Below are positions 1-9,256 of a stretch of DNA of 64,000 bases, in pieces. Source of the stretch: Betaproteobacteria bacterium HGW-Betaproteobacteria-9 (GTDB taxonomy: Bacteria; Pseudomonadota; Gammaproteobacteria; Burkholderiales; Burkholderiaceae_C); NCBI GenBank assembly GCA_002842215.1, contig PHCC01000018.1, forward strand, positions 1-64,000. The letters are read 5' to 3'. A program made the translations under genes and the position numbers. Within the stretch, counting starts at the first letter, position 1, and the number at the start of each line of letters is the position of its first letter. A model generated the notes under the pieces. That model was not told the DNA's origin and ran no database searches. It saw nothing but the letters and a program-made list of their open reading frames with translations.

Positions 1-1
1 C

Positions 2-1972
2 TTCGTGCTGCGCCTGCTGGGCTCGAGCGATGAGATTCGCTTCCAGCCCGATGGCATCAACGAGGTGCTGTTCAGCGACGGCACGGTCTGGAATTCGGCG
101 GAGTTCCCGCAGTTGTCCATGGCGTTCATGCAAGCCATGCCCGGACAGGAGTTCCTGGGTGGCTCCTGGCAGGCCGACTACCTGCAGGGCGGCGCCGGCA
201 ATGAGACCTTGTTGGGCAACGACGGCAACGATGTGCTCGACGGTGGCGCCGGCAACGACTGGCTCGACGGTGGCTACGGTTCCGACACCTATGTGCTCAA
301 GGTCGGTGGCGGCTCCGACACCGTTCTGGACTTTGCCAACGACCAGGACAACAACCGCATCGTCGTCGCACCCGGCATCGGCCCGGATCAGGTGGAACTG
401 TATGTCCAGGACCACCACGTCGACCCCATCACCGGTCAGACTGTGTTCCAGCTGCAGACGGTGCTGCGCCTGTCCGGCACGCAGGACGAGATCCGTTTCA
501 TGGACGACACGATCCAGTCCATCGTGTTTGCCGACGGCACCCGGTGGGGACGGGAAATCATCCAGGCGGCAGCACTCAGGCCCAACAGCGGCCCGACCGG
601 CGCAGTGCTGGTGCAGGGCGAGGCTGAAGCGGGGCAGACACTGCTGGCCTCGCACACCCTGGCCGATACCGACGGCTTGGGCACGGTGCACTACCAGTGG
701 CGGGTCGACGGCAATGCCATCGAAGGCGCGACCGAAGACCGTTACACGCTGACAGCCACTGACGTGGGCCGGACCGTCGATGTGGAGGTGCGCTATGTCG
801 ACGGCTATGGAGCGCTGGAAGCCGTGACCAGCGCGTCGACGGCTCCGGTGGCCCCCACCAACCTGAACTGGACGGGCAGTGCCGGCGCCGACATCTTCAT
901 CGGCAGCCTGGGTCATGACACCCTCAACGGCCAGGCTGGCAATGACACATTGACCGGCCGCAGCGGCAACGACGTGCTGATCGGTGGTGTCGGCGTGGAC
1001 CGCCTCGATGGCGGCGATGGCTCTGACCTGTATCTGGTGTCCACCGCATCGGAGCACACCGCCGCCGAGTTTGCGGACTCGGGCACACAAGGCGTTGATG
1101 AGGTCCGGTTCGCAGCAACGACCAGCAGCACGCTCACGCTCTACGCGGGTGATGTGGGTGTGGAGCGGGTCGTCATCGGCACCGGCATCGGCGCGGAGGC
1201 CATCAGCAGCGGCACGCTGAGCCTGCATGTGAACGCCGCCGCCGTCGGCAATGGATTGACGATGGTGGGCAACGCGGGGAACAACCGACTCACCAGCACG
1301 GCCTTTGCCGATACGCTGGACGGGGGCCTCGGCATCGACACCCTGGTGGGCGGCGCCGGCAACGACACCTACTGGGTGAACCATGCGTCGGATGTGGTGA
1401 GTGAAGGCACCGGCGCAGGCACCGACACTGTCATGGCCACCGTTGGCTTCACCTTGAGCGGGAATGTGGAACGCCTGACGCTGCTGGGCACCGCTGCGCT
1501 GAACGGCAACGGCAACACGCTGGACAACTGGCTGATCGGCAACGAGGGGGCCAACGCGCTCTCCGGCCTGACCGGCAACGACGTGCTGGACGGTGGCGCG
1601 GGAGCAGACAAGCTGAACGGGGGTCGGGGGAACGACATCCTCACCGGTGGAGCCGGCAACGACGTGTTCCGCTTTGCCGACACCTTGGGCGCCACCAACG
1701 TCGACACCGTCACCGACTGGGCTGTGGGTGACCGCATCCAGCTGGAAAACGCCATCTTCACCAGGCTCACCTCCACCGGCGTTCTGGCGAGCACCCGTTT
1801 CGCCGCCAATGACATGGGACGCGCCATGGACGCCAACGACCACGTGGTCTACAACACCACCACCGGCGCCCTGAGCTACGACGCCGACGGCAGCGGTGCG
1901 GGTGCCGCGGTGCAGATCGCCACGCTGGTGGGGATTCCAACCCTATCAGCTGCGGACTTCACCATCACCTGA
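2..1972 (+). CDS. RTX (hemolysin-type Ca-binding) protein, C-terminal part
   Basis: The reading frame is open to the left window edge, so the N-terminus is missing; about 656 residues are visible. Glycine- and aspartate-rich nonapeptide repeats of the GGxGxDxLx type occur near visible residues 62-90, 294-335 and in several units from 435 to 550. They are interspersed with 'hemolysin-type related' segments (DEIRF...FADGTRW, two copies) and one Ig-like segment around 200-285. The last 100 residues resemble the serralysin-type C-terminal domain, which in this family carries the uncleaved type I secretion signal. It is probably a large secreted or surface calcium-binding protein. The N-terminal enzymatic or adhesive function, if any, lies outside the window. 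Confidence 0.85.
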   Translation, partial: FVLRLLGSSDEIRFQPDGINEVLFSDGTVWNSAEFPQLSMAFMQAMPGQEFLGGSWQADYLQGGAGNETLLGNDGNDVLDGGAGNDWLDGGYGSDTYVLKVGGGSDTVLDFANDQDNNRIVVAPGIGPDQVELYVQDHHVDPITGQTVFQLQTVLRLSGTQDEIRFMDDTIQSIVFADGTRWGREIIQAAALRPNSGPTGAVLVQGEAEAGQTLLASHTLADTDGLGTVHYQWRVDGNAIEGATEDRYTLTATDVGRTVDVEVRYVDGYGALEAVTSASTAPVAPTNLNWTGSAGADIFIGSLGHDTLNGQAGNDTLTGRSGNDVLIGGVGVDRLDGGDGSDLYLVSTASEHTAAEFADSGTQGVDEVRFAATTSSTLTLYAGDVGVERVVIGTGIGAEAISSGTLSLHVNAAAVGNGLTMVGNAGNNRLTSTAFADTLDGGLGIDTLVGGAGNDTYWVNHASDVVSEGTGAGTDTVMATVGFTLSGNVERLTLLGTAALNGNGNTLDNWLIGNEGANALSGLTGNDVLDGGAGADKLNGGRGNDILTGGAGNDVFRFADTLGATNVDTVTDWAVGDRIQLENAIFTRLTSTGVLASTRFAANDMGRAMDANDHVVYNTTTGALSYDADGSGAGAAVQIATLVGIPTLSAADFTIT

Positions 1973-1989
1973 CCGCAGGTTCCGGGCCA

Positions 1990-3215
1990 TCAGGCGGTGG
2001 CCCGCGCCAGCGCCTGATCGATGTCCCACAGGATGTCGTCGATGTGCTCCAGCCCGACCGAGATGCGCACCATGTCGGGCGGTACGCCGGCGGCGAGCTG
2101 CTGGGCTTCGTCGAGCTGGCGGTGGGTGGTGCTGGCGGGGTGGCTGATGAGGGTGCGCGTGTCGCCGATGTTGACGAGGTGGCTCATGAACTGCGCGCTC
2201 TCGATGAACTTCACGCCTTGGTCGAGCCCGCCCTTCACGCCAAACGCAAGCAGGCCGGAGGCGCCGCGCATCTGCTTTTTCATGAGCGCGTGTTGCGGGT
2301 GGTCGGGCAGGCCGGGGTAGTTGACCCAGCCCACGCGCGGGTCGTCTTTCAGGTACTGCGCCACGGCGAGCGCGTTGCTGCAGTGGCGCTCCATGCGCAG
2401 CGGCAGCGTCTCCACGCCCTGCAGGATCTGCCAGGCGCTGGTGGGCGAGAGCGCGGCGCCGAAGACGCGCAGGCCTTCCATGCGGCAACGCATGGTGAAG
2501 CCGAAATCGCCGAAGGTCTCGTAGAACCTCACGCCGTGGTAGCCGGGCGAAGGCTCGGTCATGCCGGGGAACCGTGGCCGGCGAGGTATTTGGTGGCGCT
2601 GTGCACCACGATGTCGGCGCCGTGTTTCAGCGGGTTGCAGAGGAAGGGGCTGGGCACGGTGTTGTCCACCATCAGCGGCAGGCCGTGCGCGTGCGCCACA
2701 TCGGCCACGGCCGCGATGTCGAGCACCACCATGCTGGGGTTGCCCAGCGTTTCGGCGAACACGGCGCGTGTGTTGGGGCGGATGGCGGCGGCGAAGGCGT
2801 CGGGGTTCGTCGCGTCGACGAAGCTGGTGTCGATGCCGAACTTCTTCAAGTTGACGGCGAGCATGGTCACGCTGCCGCCGTAGAGCGCGCCGGCCGCGAC
2901 CACATGGTCGCCGGCCTGCAGCAGCGTGGTGAGCGCGAGCGCTTCGGCCGCCATGCCGCTGGCGGTGGCCACGGCGGCGCGGCCGCCCTCCAAGGCGGCC
3001 ACGCGTTCTTCGAGCGCCGCGACGGTGGGGTTGGAGAGGCGCGAGTAGACGTTGCCGAAGGTCTGCAGGTTGAACAGACTGGCGGCGTGTTCGGCGCTGT
3101 CGAAGACGAAGCTGGTGGTCTGGTAGATCGGCAGGGCGCGCGCGCCGGTGGCGGCATCGGGGATCTGGCCGGCGTGGATGGCGAGCGTTTCGGGCTGAAA
3201 GTTGCGGTCGGCCAT
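1990..3215 (-). pseudogene. metY: O-acetylhomoserine aminocarboxypropyltransferase (MetY-like), disrupted
   Basis: PLP enzyme of the Cys/Met metabolism family; intact members make homocysteine from O-acetylhomoserine and sulfide. The N-terminal 218 residues (start at 3215, MADRNFQPETLAIHAGQ) run to the PLP-lysine motif SATKYLAGHG and then hit a stop near 2560. The C-terminal half continues in another frame from MTEPSPGYHGVRFYETF to a stop at 1990. Family members have about 20-25 residues between GHG and the GMTEPS motif that are absent here, so the lesion is a small out-of-frame deletion near 2565-2573, not just one lost base. The product would lack the C-terminal domain. A consensus error is less likely than for a homopolymer slip, because residues are missing. 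Confidence 0.8.
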
Positions 3216-3219
3216 GGTG

Positions 3220-3687
3220 TCAGCCCTGCTTTGGCCGGTGGGCCGAGATGACCTGGGTGTTCACCCCGGCCCAGTTGAGCCCGCCGAAGAGGCGCGCGTG
3301 TTCGATCTTCACACAGCGGTCCCACACCGAATCGAGCCCGCCGTCGGTTGCGATGCGGTCGGCCTCTTCGCTCATCAGGCCGAGCTGTTGCCACAGCGTC
3401 CTGGCGCCGATGGCGACGGCGCTGCGCGCCACGGCCGGGATTTCTTCGGCCTTGCGGAACACGTCCACCATGTCGACCGGGAAGGGAATGTCTTCCAGCC
3501 GCGGATAGCTCTTTTCGCCCAGGATTTCTGGGTAGCGCGGGTTCACCGGCACGATGCGGTAGCCGTGCTCCTGCAGGTACTTGGCGGCGAAGTGGCTGGG
3601 GCGGTGCCATTCGGCCGAGAGGCCGACCACGGCGATGGTGCGGTCGCGCGCGAGGATGCGGCGCAGGGTGGGGATGTCGTCTTGCAT
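3220..3687 (-). CDS. CoA-binding (YccU-type) protein
   Basis: A 155-residue protein with the single Rossmann-like CoA_binding_2 domain: glycine-containing strand IAVVGLSAEWHRPSH near the N-terminus, then KYLQEHGYRIVPVNP and a C-terminal segment with WDRCVKIEHAR. This family binds CoA, but its physiological role is not established. The ATG at 3687 is preferred to an upstream GTG at 3696. The gene lies 4 bp downstream of the disrupted metY-like gene's start on the same strand and is divergent from the ferredoxin gene, with about 20 bp between starts, so the two promoters must overlap neighbouring coding sequence. Confidence 0.8.
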   Translation of the reverse strand: MQDDIPTLRRILARDRTIAVVGLSAEWHRPSHFAAKYLQEHGYRIVPVNPRYPEILGEKSYPRLEDIPFPVDMVDVFRKAEEIPAVARSAVAIGARTLWQQLGLMSEEADRIATDGGLDSVWDRCVKIEHARLFGGLNWAGVNTQVISAHRPKQG

Positions 3688-3707
3688 GGTGCCCACACAA
3701 TAACGGC

Positions 3708-3944
3708 ATGGCGACCGAACGCAAGGCCCTGCCTGTCATCAACCCGACGCGCTGCACCGGCTGCGGCTGGTGCGTGGGCGTCTGCCCGCCGCATGTGCTC
3801 TCGCTGGAGACGGCCCCGAACTGGCAGAAAAAGAGCACGCTGCACGACGCGGCGGGCTGCACCGGGTGCGCGAAGTGCGTGCTGAAGTGCCCCTTCGACG
3901 CCATCACGATGCTGCGTATACCCGATCCCGCCGATTCGCGCTGA
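3708..3944 (+). CDS. 2x[4Fe-4S] ferredoxin
   Basis: A 78-residue protein with two complete CxxCxxCxxxCP clusters (C16, C19, C22, C26 and C51, C54, C57, C61), the spacing of a bacterial 2[4Fe-4S] electron carrier. The ATG at 3708 (MATERKALPVINPTRC) sits directly after the divergent CoA-binding gene. The frame remains open upstream, but that extension lies over the opposite-strand gene and is not protein-like. No obvious redox partner is adjacent, and the nitroreductase downstream is flavin-dependent and has its own start, so its partner is unknown. Confidence 0.85.
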   Translation: MATERKALPVINPTRCTGCGWCVGVCPPHVLSLETAPNWQKKSTLHDAAGCTGCAKCVLKCPFDAITMLRIPDPADSR

Positions 3945-4068
3945 GCGCCCGCCACTCGGGTCTACGCAACGCCGTCTTCTGCGCGACAGCCCGCATCATT
4001 TGCTGCAATGCAGCAAGATGGCCCGTCCGCCCACGCCGTGTGGGCGCCACCCCCATCGGAAAAAACCC

Positions 4069-4734
4069 ATGAGCGATCTGTCGTCACCCATCCACGCCCC
4101 CGCCCTGCTCGACAAACTGCAGTGGCGCTACGCCACCAAGAAGATGGACGCCACCCGGGCTGTGCCGCAAGACAAGGTGGACCGCATCGTCGAAGCCGCG
4201 CGCCTGGCGCCCACCTCCAGCGGCTTGCAGCCCTACGAGATCATCGTTGTCACCAGCAAGGCCGTGCGCGCGCAGATCCAGCCCATCGCCTGGAACCAGG
4301 CGCAGATCACCGACGGCTCGCACCTGTTGGTGTTCGCCGCCTGGGACAACTACACGCCCGAGCGCATCAACCACATGTTCGACCTGACCAACGAACAGCG
4401 CGGCTTCACCAACGAAGGCTGGGAGAACTACCGCCAGATGCTGCTCAAGACCTACCCGCCACGCGACGCCGAAGTGAATTTCCAGCACGCCGCGCGCCAG
4501 GCCTACATCGGCCTGGGCGCCGCGCTGATCGCCGCCGCTTTTGAAGAGGTGGACAGCACTCCCATGGAAGGCTTCGACCCGGCCAAGCTGGACGACATCC
4601 TGAAGCTGCGCGAGCGCGGTCTGCGCAGCGTGGCCATCCTGCCGCTGGGCTACCGCGCCGACGAAGGCGACTGGCTGGTGACTCTGAAGAAGGTGCGTCG
4701 CCCGCTGGCGCAGTTCGCGACCGAAGTGAAGTGA
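4069..4734 (+). CDS. NAD(P)H nitroreductase family (NfsB-like)
   Basis: A 221-residue FMN-dependent nitroreductase-fold protein. Visible family signatures are the N-terminal RYATKKMD segment, RLAPTSSGLQPYE (FMN contact region, about residues 45-58), RQAYIGLGAALIAAA, and a C-terminal glycine-rich ILPLGYRADEGDW. Members reduce nitroaromatics or quinones with NAD(P)H; the natural substrate cannot be read from sequence. The start was taken at MSDLSSPIHAP rather than the longer in-frame extension, which lacks family similarity. The gene is convergent with the MarR-type regulator on its right. Confidence 0.85.
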   Translation: MSDLSSPIHAPALLDKLQWRYATKKMDATRAVPQDKVDRIVEAARLAPTSSGLQPYEIIVVTSKAVRAQIQPIAWNQAQITDGSHLLVFAAWDNYTPERINHMFDLTNEQRGFTNEGWENYRQMLLKTYPPRDAEVNFQHAARQAYIGLGAALIAAAFEEVDSTPMEGFDPAKLDDILKLRERGLRSVAILPLGYRADEGDWLVTLKKVRRPLAQFATEVK

Positions 4735-4781
4735 AGTGATCTGACCGCGCCGCTGGCCACGGCGCGGCTGATGCCGTGCGG

Positions 4782-5201
4782 TTACTGCCCCACGGCCTGC
4801 CGCGCCAGCTTGAGAAAACGCGCGCGGTCGGCGTCGTTCAGCGACGGCAGGATGTCGTCTTGCAAGTTGCGCACCACCGGGACCAGCGCCTTGAAGATGC
4901 GTTGCCCCTCAGGCGTCAGCGACAGTTCGCGCGCCCGGCGGTCCCGCTCGCTGACGACACGGCGCACCCACCCCTTTTGTTCCAGACGCTCGATGACGCC
5001 GCCGATGGTGGCGCGGTCGTAGGCGATCATTTCAGCCACCCGCGCCTGGTCCGTGCCGGGCTGGTTGTGGATCGCGTCGAGCGCCGCAAACTGGATCGGT
5101 GTCAGATCAAAACCCGCCGCCTGCGTGCGCTGCACGAAGACCAGGGTGGACTGCTGGTGCAGGCGGCGGATCAGGTGCCCCGCCATGTCGAGTGAGTCCA
5201 T
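4782..5201 (-). CDS. MarR-family regulator, MobR-like
   Basis: A 139-residue winged-helix MarR protein: dimerisation helix at the N-terminus, DNA-recognition region around DQARVAEMIAYDRATIGGVIERLEQKG, then the wing RRVVSERDRRARELSLT. The ATG at 5201 is chosen because GGAG lies just upstream; the longer frame begins at a TTG. It is divergent from a MobA-like 3-hydroxybenzoate hydroxylase gene. In Comamonas testosteroni, MobR, also a MarR-type protein, represses mobA and is released by 3-hydroxybenzoate. By position and family the same role is likely here, but this is inference. Confidence 0.75.
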   Translation of the reverse strand: MDSLDMAGHLIRRLHQQSTLVFVQRTQAAGFDLTPIQFAALDAIHNQPGTDQARVAEMIAYDRATIGGVIERLEQKGWVRRVVSERDRRARELSLTPEGQRIFKALVPVVRNLQDDILPSLNDADRARFLKLARQAVGQ

Positions 5202-5359
5202 CCTCTTGCTCCATTTCAAAGTTCTGGTTCACATCGGGTGCGCCGGTTGGCCGCCCGTTGATAAGTATACGTACCGTATTGACAAGGAATAGTAAGTATA
5301 GATATCATTTGCACACACACCGACTTTTCACGGTGCGCTTCAAACCCAGGAGACAAGCA
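5202..5359. promoter_or_regulatory. mobR/mobA divergent control region
   Basis: This 158-bp, AT-richer intergenic region contains a consensus -35 box TTGACA at 5279-5284, with a weak -10 candidate (GATATC) at about 5301-5306, oriented toward the hydroxylase. An exact 8-bp direct repeat TAAGTATA occurs at 5262-5269 and 5293-5300, one copy on each side of the -35 box and 31 bp apart (about three helical turns). This suits a MarR-type repressor site. A good RBS (AGGAGA, 5348-5353) precedes the hydroxylase start. Confidence 0.5.
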
Positions 5360-7270
5360 ATGCAGTTCTACAAAGATGGCTTTCGCGGTGGTAGTCCCGA
5401 CGTCAAGCAGGCCGCACCAGGCCGCCGCAACCGCGGCGTCAACGAACCCTTGCCCGAGAAGGTCGACGTATTGATCGCCGGCACTGGGCCTGCCGGCCTC
5501 TGCCTCGCCGCGCAGCTGGCGCAGTTCCCCGACATCGAGACCATGATCGTCGAGCGCATGCCCACCAACATCATCAAGGGCAAGGCCGACGGCATCAACA
5601 CGCGCACCATGGAAATGTTCCAGGCCTTCGGTTTCGCCGACAAGGTCAAGCGCGAAACCTACTGGGTCAACCAGACCAACTTCTGGATGCCCGACCCCGT
5701 CAACCCGCAACACATCAAGCGCGTCGGCCGCGTGCAGGACGTGGCCGACGACAGCTCGGAGATGCCGCACATCCTGATCAACCAGGCGCGGCTGCACGAG
5801 CTGTTCCTCGAAGTCATGAAGAACTCGGCCTCGCGCCTGGAGCCCGACTACAGCTGGGAAATCGTGAGCCTGACGGTGGACCCGACCACCGACGACCACC
5901 CGGTGACCGTGACGCTCAAGGACGCCAGCGGCGTGAACTGGTGGGCCACGCGCACGGTGCGCGCGAACTACGTGGTCGGCTGCGACGGCGCCCATTCGCC
6001 GGTGCGCAAGGCCATCGGCGGCGAACTGCACGGCGATGCCGCGCACCAGGCCTGGGGCGTGATGGACATCCTGGCCAACACCGACTTCCCCGACGTGCGC
6101 CAGAAGTGCCTGATCTCGTCGGCCAACGAAGGCAACGTGCTGATCCTGCCGCGCGAAGGCGGCTACGTGTTCCGCATGTACGTGGAGCTCGACAAACTCA
6201 AGGACGGCGAAAAAGCCGCGAGCCGCAAGTTCACGCAGGACGACATGATCGCGGCGGCCAACCGCATCATCCGGCCCTACTCGATCGACGTGAAGGAGGT
6301 GGTCTGGTGGTCGATCTACGACATCGGCCACAGCCTCACCGACAAGTTCGACGACGTGCCCGAAGGCTCGGACCGTTGCCCGCGCGTGTTCACCGCTGGC
6401 GACGCCTGCCACACCCACTCACCCAAGGCCGGCCAGGGCATGAACGTGTCGATGCAGGACACCTTCAACCTCGGCTGGAAGCTGGTGCACGTGCTGCAGG
6501 GCCGGGCCGACCCCAGCCTGCTGCGCAGCTACTCGAAGGAGCGTCTGACCGAAGCCAAACGCCTGGTCGAGACCGACCACGAATGGTCGCGCATCATGTC
6601 TGCCCCCACCACCCAGGCCGAGCGCGACGGCACGGAAGAGCCGCGCATCATCCGCCAGTTCAAGGCCAACCTCGAATTCACCGGCGGCACCGCGGTGAAG
6701 TACGACACCTCATACCTCTTCGCACCCGGCACGCACCAGGCACTGGCCCAGGGCGAAGAAATCGGCCGCCGCTTCCACTCGGCGCCCGTGGTGCGCCTGT
6801 CCGACGCCAAGCAGATGCAGCTCGGCCACGCCGCCGAGGCCGACGCGCGCTGGCGGATCTACGCGTTCGCCGGCCGGGCCGACAGCTCCAACCCGGGCTC
6901 GGCGATCCACAAACTCGCGGACTGGCTGGAGAACGACCCGAAGTCACCGGTGGTCAGGCACACGCGCCAGGGCGAGGACATCGACGCCATCATCGACGTG
7001 CGCGCCGTGTTCCAGCAGACCTTCGACCAGCTCGCCTACGAGCACATGCCCTCGCTCCTGAAGCCCAGGACCGGCCAGCTCGGCCTGCAGGACCACGAGA
7101 AGATCTTCTGCGTCGACCACAAGGGCGCGGGCGACATCTACGACATGCGCGGGATTGATCGCGAGAAGGGTTGCATGATCGTCGTGCGCCCCGACCAGTA
7201 CATCGCGAATGTGCTGCCGCTGGACGGGTTTGACGAACTCTCGGCTTTCTTTGCCGGGGTGCTGAAGTGA
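5360..7270 (+). CDS. FAD-dependent aromatic hydroxylase, MobA-like (3-hydroxybenzoate 4-monooxygenase)
   Basis: A 636-residue flavoprotein monooxygenase. The FAD dinucleotide motif GTGPAG is at residues 41-46, the conserved GCDGAHSPVR near 208, the GDACHTHSPKAGQGMN ribityl-binding motif near 348-363, and a thioredoxin-like C-terminal domain ends in VVRPDQYIANVLPL. Length and overall sequence resemble C. testosteroni MobA and, more distantly, phenol 2-monooxygenase. The expected reaction is NADPH- and O2-dependent hydroxylation of 3-hydroxybenzoate to protocatechuate. The start is fixed by AGGAGAC 6 bp upstream. No ring-cleavage genes are adjacent, so the product must be handled elsewhere. Phenol hydroxylase activity is the main alternative. 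Confidence 0.75.
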   Translation: MQFYKDGFRGGSPDVKQAAPGRRNRGVNEPLPEKVDVLIAGTGPAGLCLAAQLAQFPDIETMIVERMPTNIIKGKADGINTRTMEMFQAFGFADKVKRETYWVNQTNFWMPDPVNPQHIKRVGRVQDVADDSSEMPHILINQARLHELFLEVMKNSASRLEPDYSWEIVSLTVDPTTDDHPVTVTLKDASGVNWWATRTVRANYVVGCDGAHSPVRKAIGGELHGDAAHQAWGVMDILANTDFPDVRQKCLISSANEGNVLILPREGGYVFRMYVELDKLKDGEKAASRKFTQDDMIAAANRIIRPYSIDVKEVVWWSIYDIGHSLTDKFDDVPEGSDRCPRVFTAGDACHTHSPKAGQGMNVSMQDTFNLGWKLVHVLQGRADPSLLRSYSKERLTEAKRLVETDHEWSRIMSAPTTQAERDGTEEPRIIRQFKANLEFTGGTAVKYDTSYLFAPGTHQALAQGEEIGRRFHSAPVVRLSDAKQMQLGHAAEADARWRIYAFAGRADSSNPGSAIHKLADWLENDPKSPVVRHTRQGEDIDAIIDVRAVFQQTFDQLAYEHMPSLLKPRTGQLGLQDHEKIFCVDHKGAGDIYDMRGIDREKGCMIVVRPDQYIANVLPLDGFDELSAFFAGVLK

Positions 7271-7340
7271 TTTGACTGGGCGCATCGGTTGACAATTCGC
7301 GGCAGCGCTTCATCCACAGCCCATTTCAGGAGCACGTTCA

Positions 7341-8087
7341 GTGGACATCCCCCGCATCTTCAACATCACCGAAAGCGCGCACCGCATCCACAACCCGGTC
7401 ACGCCGGACCAGCTGGCCACGCTCGGCGCGGCGCTTCGCATGACACCGGGCACCCGGGTGCTGGACCTGGGCAGCGGTTCGGGCGAAATGCTGTGCACCT
7501 GGGCGCGCGACCACCAGATCGTCGGCACGGGCATCGACATGAGCCCGCTGTTCACGGAACAGGCGCAGCGCCGGGCCGAAGCGCTCGGTGTCGCCCACCA
7601 GGTCCGCTTCATTCACGGCGATGCCGCCGGGCATGTGGCTGAAGAGAAGGTCGATGTGGCGGCCTGTGTCGGTGCCAGCTGGATCGGCGGCGGCGTGGCC
7701 GGCACCGCCGAACTGCTGACGCGCAGCCTGCGCGATGGCGGGATGCTGCTCATCGGCGAGCCCTTCTGGCGGCAGCTGCCCCCGAGCGATGCGGTGGCGC
7801 AAGGGTGTCTGGCGCACGCGGTGTCCGACTTCCTCACGCTGCCGCAGCTGCTGGCGTCGTTCGCCGAGCTGGGCCACGACGTGGTGGAAATGGTGCTGGC
7901 CGACCAGGACGGCTGGGACCGCTACGAAGCGGCCAAGTGGCTCACCATGCGCCGCTGGCTGGAAGCGAACCCCGGCGACGAATTGGCCGCAGAGGTTCGC
8001 GCCCAGTTGCACTCGGAGCCAGTGCGCTACGCGACCTACACGCGCGAGTACCTAGGTTGGGGCGTGTTTGCGCTGATGGCGCGGTAG
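7341..8087 (+). CDS. Class I SAM-dependent methyltransferase, YjhP-like
   Basis: A 248-residue protein with a GTG start preceded by AGGAG (7328-7332). SAM-binding motif I is VLDLGSGSGEM (residues about 40-50), followed by the acidic loop GIDMS and post-motif DVAACVGASWIGGG. Sequence along its whole length closely recalls E. coli YjhP (MDIPRIF..., ending YTREYLGWGVFAL), an uncharacterised methyltransferase of the same size. The substrate is unknown. It follows the hydroxylase by 70 bp on the same strand and could be co-transcribed, but no functional link is evident. Confidence 0.8.
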   Translation: MDIPRIFNITESAHRIHNPVTPDQLATLGAALRMTPGTRVLDLGSGSGEMLCTWARDHQIVGTGIDMSPLFTEQAQRRAEALGVAHQVRFIHGDAAGHVAEEKVDVAACVGASWIGGGVAGTAELLTRSLRDGGMLLIGEPFWRQLPPSDAVAQGCLAHAVSDFLTLPQLLASFAELGHDVVEMVLADQDGWDRYEAAKWLTMRRWLEANPGDELAAEVRAQLHSEPVRYATYTREYLGWGVFALMAR

Positions 8088-8139
8088 GCGCGGGCGCCTG
8101 CCGCTCCAAGCAAGACACGCGCCCAGCCGCTGGTACCCC

Positions 8140-8538
8140 CTACCAGCGCACCCAGCTGACCGGGACGCCCGTTCGCAACGTGTTGTGCACCTCGGCCACG
8201 GCATCGGTCTCGCGCAGCAGGCGCTCCACCGCCTCGGGCGGTGCCGGCGACTGGACCCGGGCCCGGTAGCGGACGTCGGACGCGGCCAGGCCCACCCCAT
8301 CGAACGACGCCGTGGCCTCGACTTCGACCCGGGTCAGCTCCATGCCCAGGCGGCGCGCTTCGCGGTGGAGGTCGTTGCAGTAGCAGGTGGCCAGCGCCAG
8401 CATGAGGAATTCGCCGCCGTTCACGGCCGAGCCGCCGCCGTCCCTGGGCGGCACGGTCAGCGGCTGCTCCGCATCGCCCGTGCGCACCGACACGGCGTGC
8501 TGGTCGGCTGCGCTGACGACGCGGGCGCTGATCTGCAC
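8140..8538 (-). CDS. OsmC-family protein (short)
   Basis: A 132-residue protein (GTG start at 8538) of the OsmC/Ohr superfamily: beta-strand N-terminus, conserved [22 protein letters not shown] with the family's reactive-cysteine position, and a C-terminal helix and strand [16 protein letters not shown]. OsmC proteins reduce organic hydroperoxides through a thiol pair; only one of the two canonical cysteine contexts is clear here, so activity is uncertain. It starts 13 bp after the stop of the next OsmC-family gene on the same strand, forming a two-gene operon of divergent paralogues. Confidence 0.75.
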   Translation of the reverse strand: MQISARVVSAADQHAVSVRTGDAEQPLTVPPRDGGGSAVNGGEFLMLALATCYCNDLHREARRLGMELTRVEVEATASFDGVGLAASDVRYRARVQSPAPPEAVERLLRETDAVAEVHNTLRTGVPVSWVRW

Positions 8539-8551
8539 GGCGGCCCCCTTC

Positions 8552-9067
8552 TCACGCCAGCGTGACCTCGACCCGCGAAGGGACGGCCCGGCGCACCGCA
8601 TCGCCCACCGGGGAGTGCTCCTCGGCCCAGGCGACGATCTCGTGCAGCTGTTCCGGGGAGGCACCGTCCGCCGCGATGCGCACGCGGGTGCACACGCTCT
8701 GCGGCCCCGGCGGTACGCCGTCCCCCAGTCCCAGGATGCCCCGGTCATCGGAGACGCTGTCCACCGTGACCTCCAGCCGGCTCAGCACAATGCCCAGTTG
8801 CGCGGCGCGCATGGCGATGACGGTGGCGTCGCAGGTGGCCAGCGCCGCGCGCAGATGCCAGCCGGGTGTGGGCGCGCTCGCCGCGCCGCCGATGCCCTTG
8901 GGCATGTCGCTGCCCAGGGTCTCGCCGCCGGGACCGGTGGCGACACAGCGCAGGCCCTGCTCGACGATGGCCGTGGCGGCCTTGTCGGTGGACAGCGCCT
9001 TCTCCGGGTGCTCGGAAAAGTACCTCGTCACGCCCTCGATCGATTGCTGGATGTGTGCAAGCGTCAT
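8552..9067 (-). CDS. OsmC-family protein
   Basis: A 171-residue OsmC-like protein preceded by GGAGGAA, first gene of a tandem OsmC pair. The central helix [23 protein letters not shown] carries the conserved cysteine of the family, and the C-terminal part has the expected alternating strand and helix pattern. Its first 45 residues form a longer helical N-terminus than in the short paralogue downstream. Members act in organic peroxide or thiol stress; no regulator of the OhrR type lies next to it. Confidence 0.75.
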   Translation of the reverse strand: MTLAHIQQSIEGVTRYFSEHPEKALSTDKAATAIVEQGLRCVATGPGGETLGSDMPKGIGGAASAPTPGWHLRAALATCDATVIAMRAAQLGIVLSRLEVTVDSVSDDRGILGLGDGVPPGPQSVCTRVRIAADGASPEQLHEIVAWAEEHSPVGDAVRRAVPSRVEVTLA

Positions 9068-9256
9068 GCGGTTCCTCCAGTGGCGGCCAACCGGTGCCGG
9101 AAACGGCGGACCAGTCTACCCGTGACCGGGCTCTGGATGCAGCCCGGCCGCCGGGCGGTGCGGCGACGGAGCACCATCCTTCGGCGCAGACCGAAGCATG
9201 TGGGGCCCGATGAGGCGGACAGTCAGCCCCTGTTCCACCCATCCACACGCCCACCC

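Noticed and set aside
200..1700. Tandem short repeats that might suggest CRISPR
   Set aside because: They are in-frame GGxGxD nonapeptide repeats of an RTX protein, with no spacer structure.
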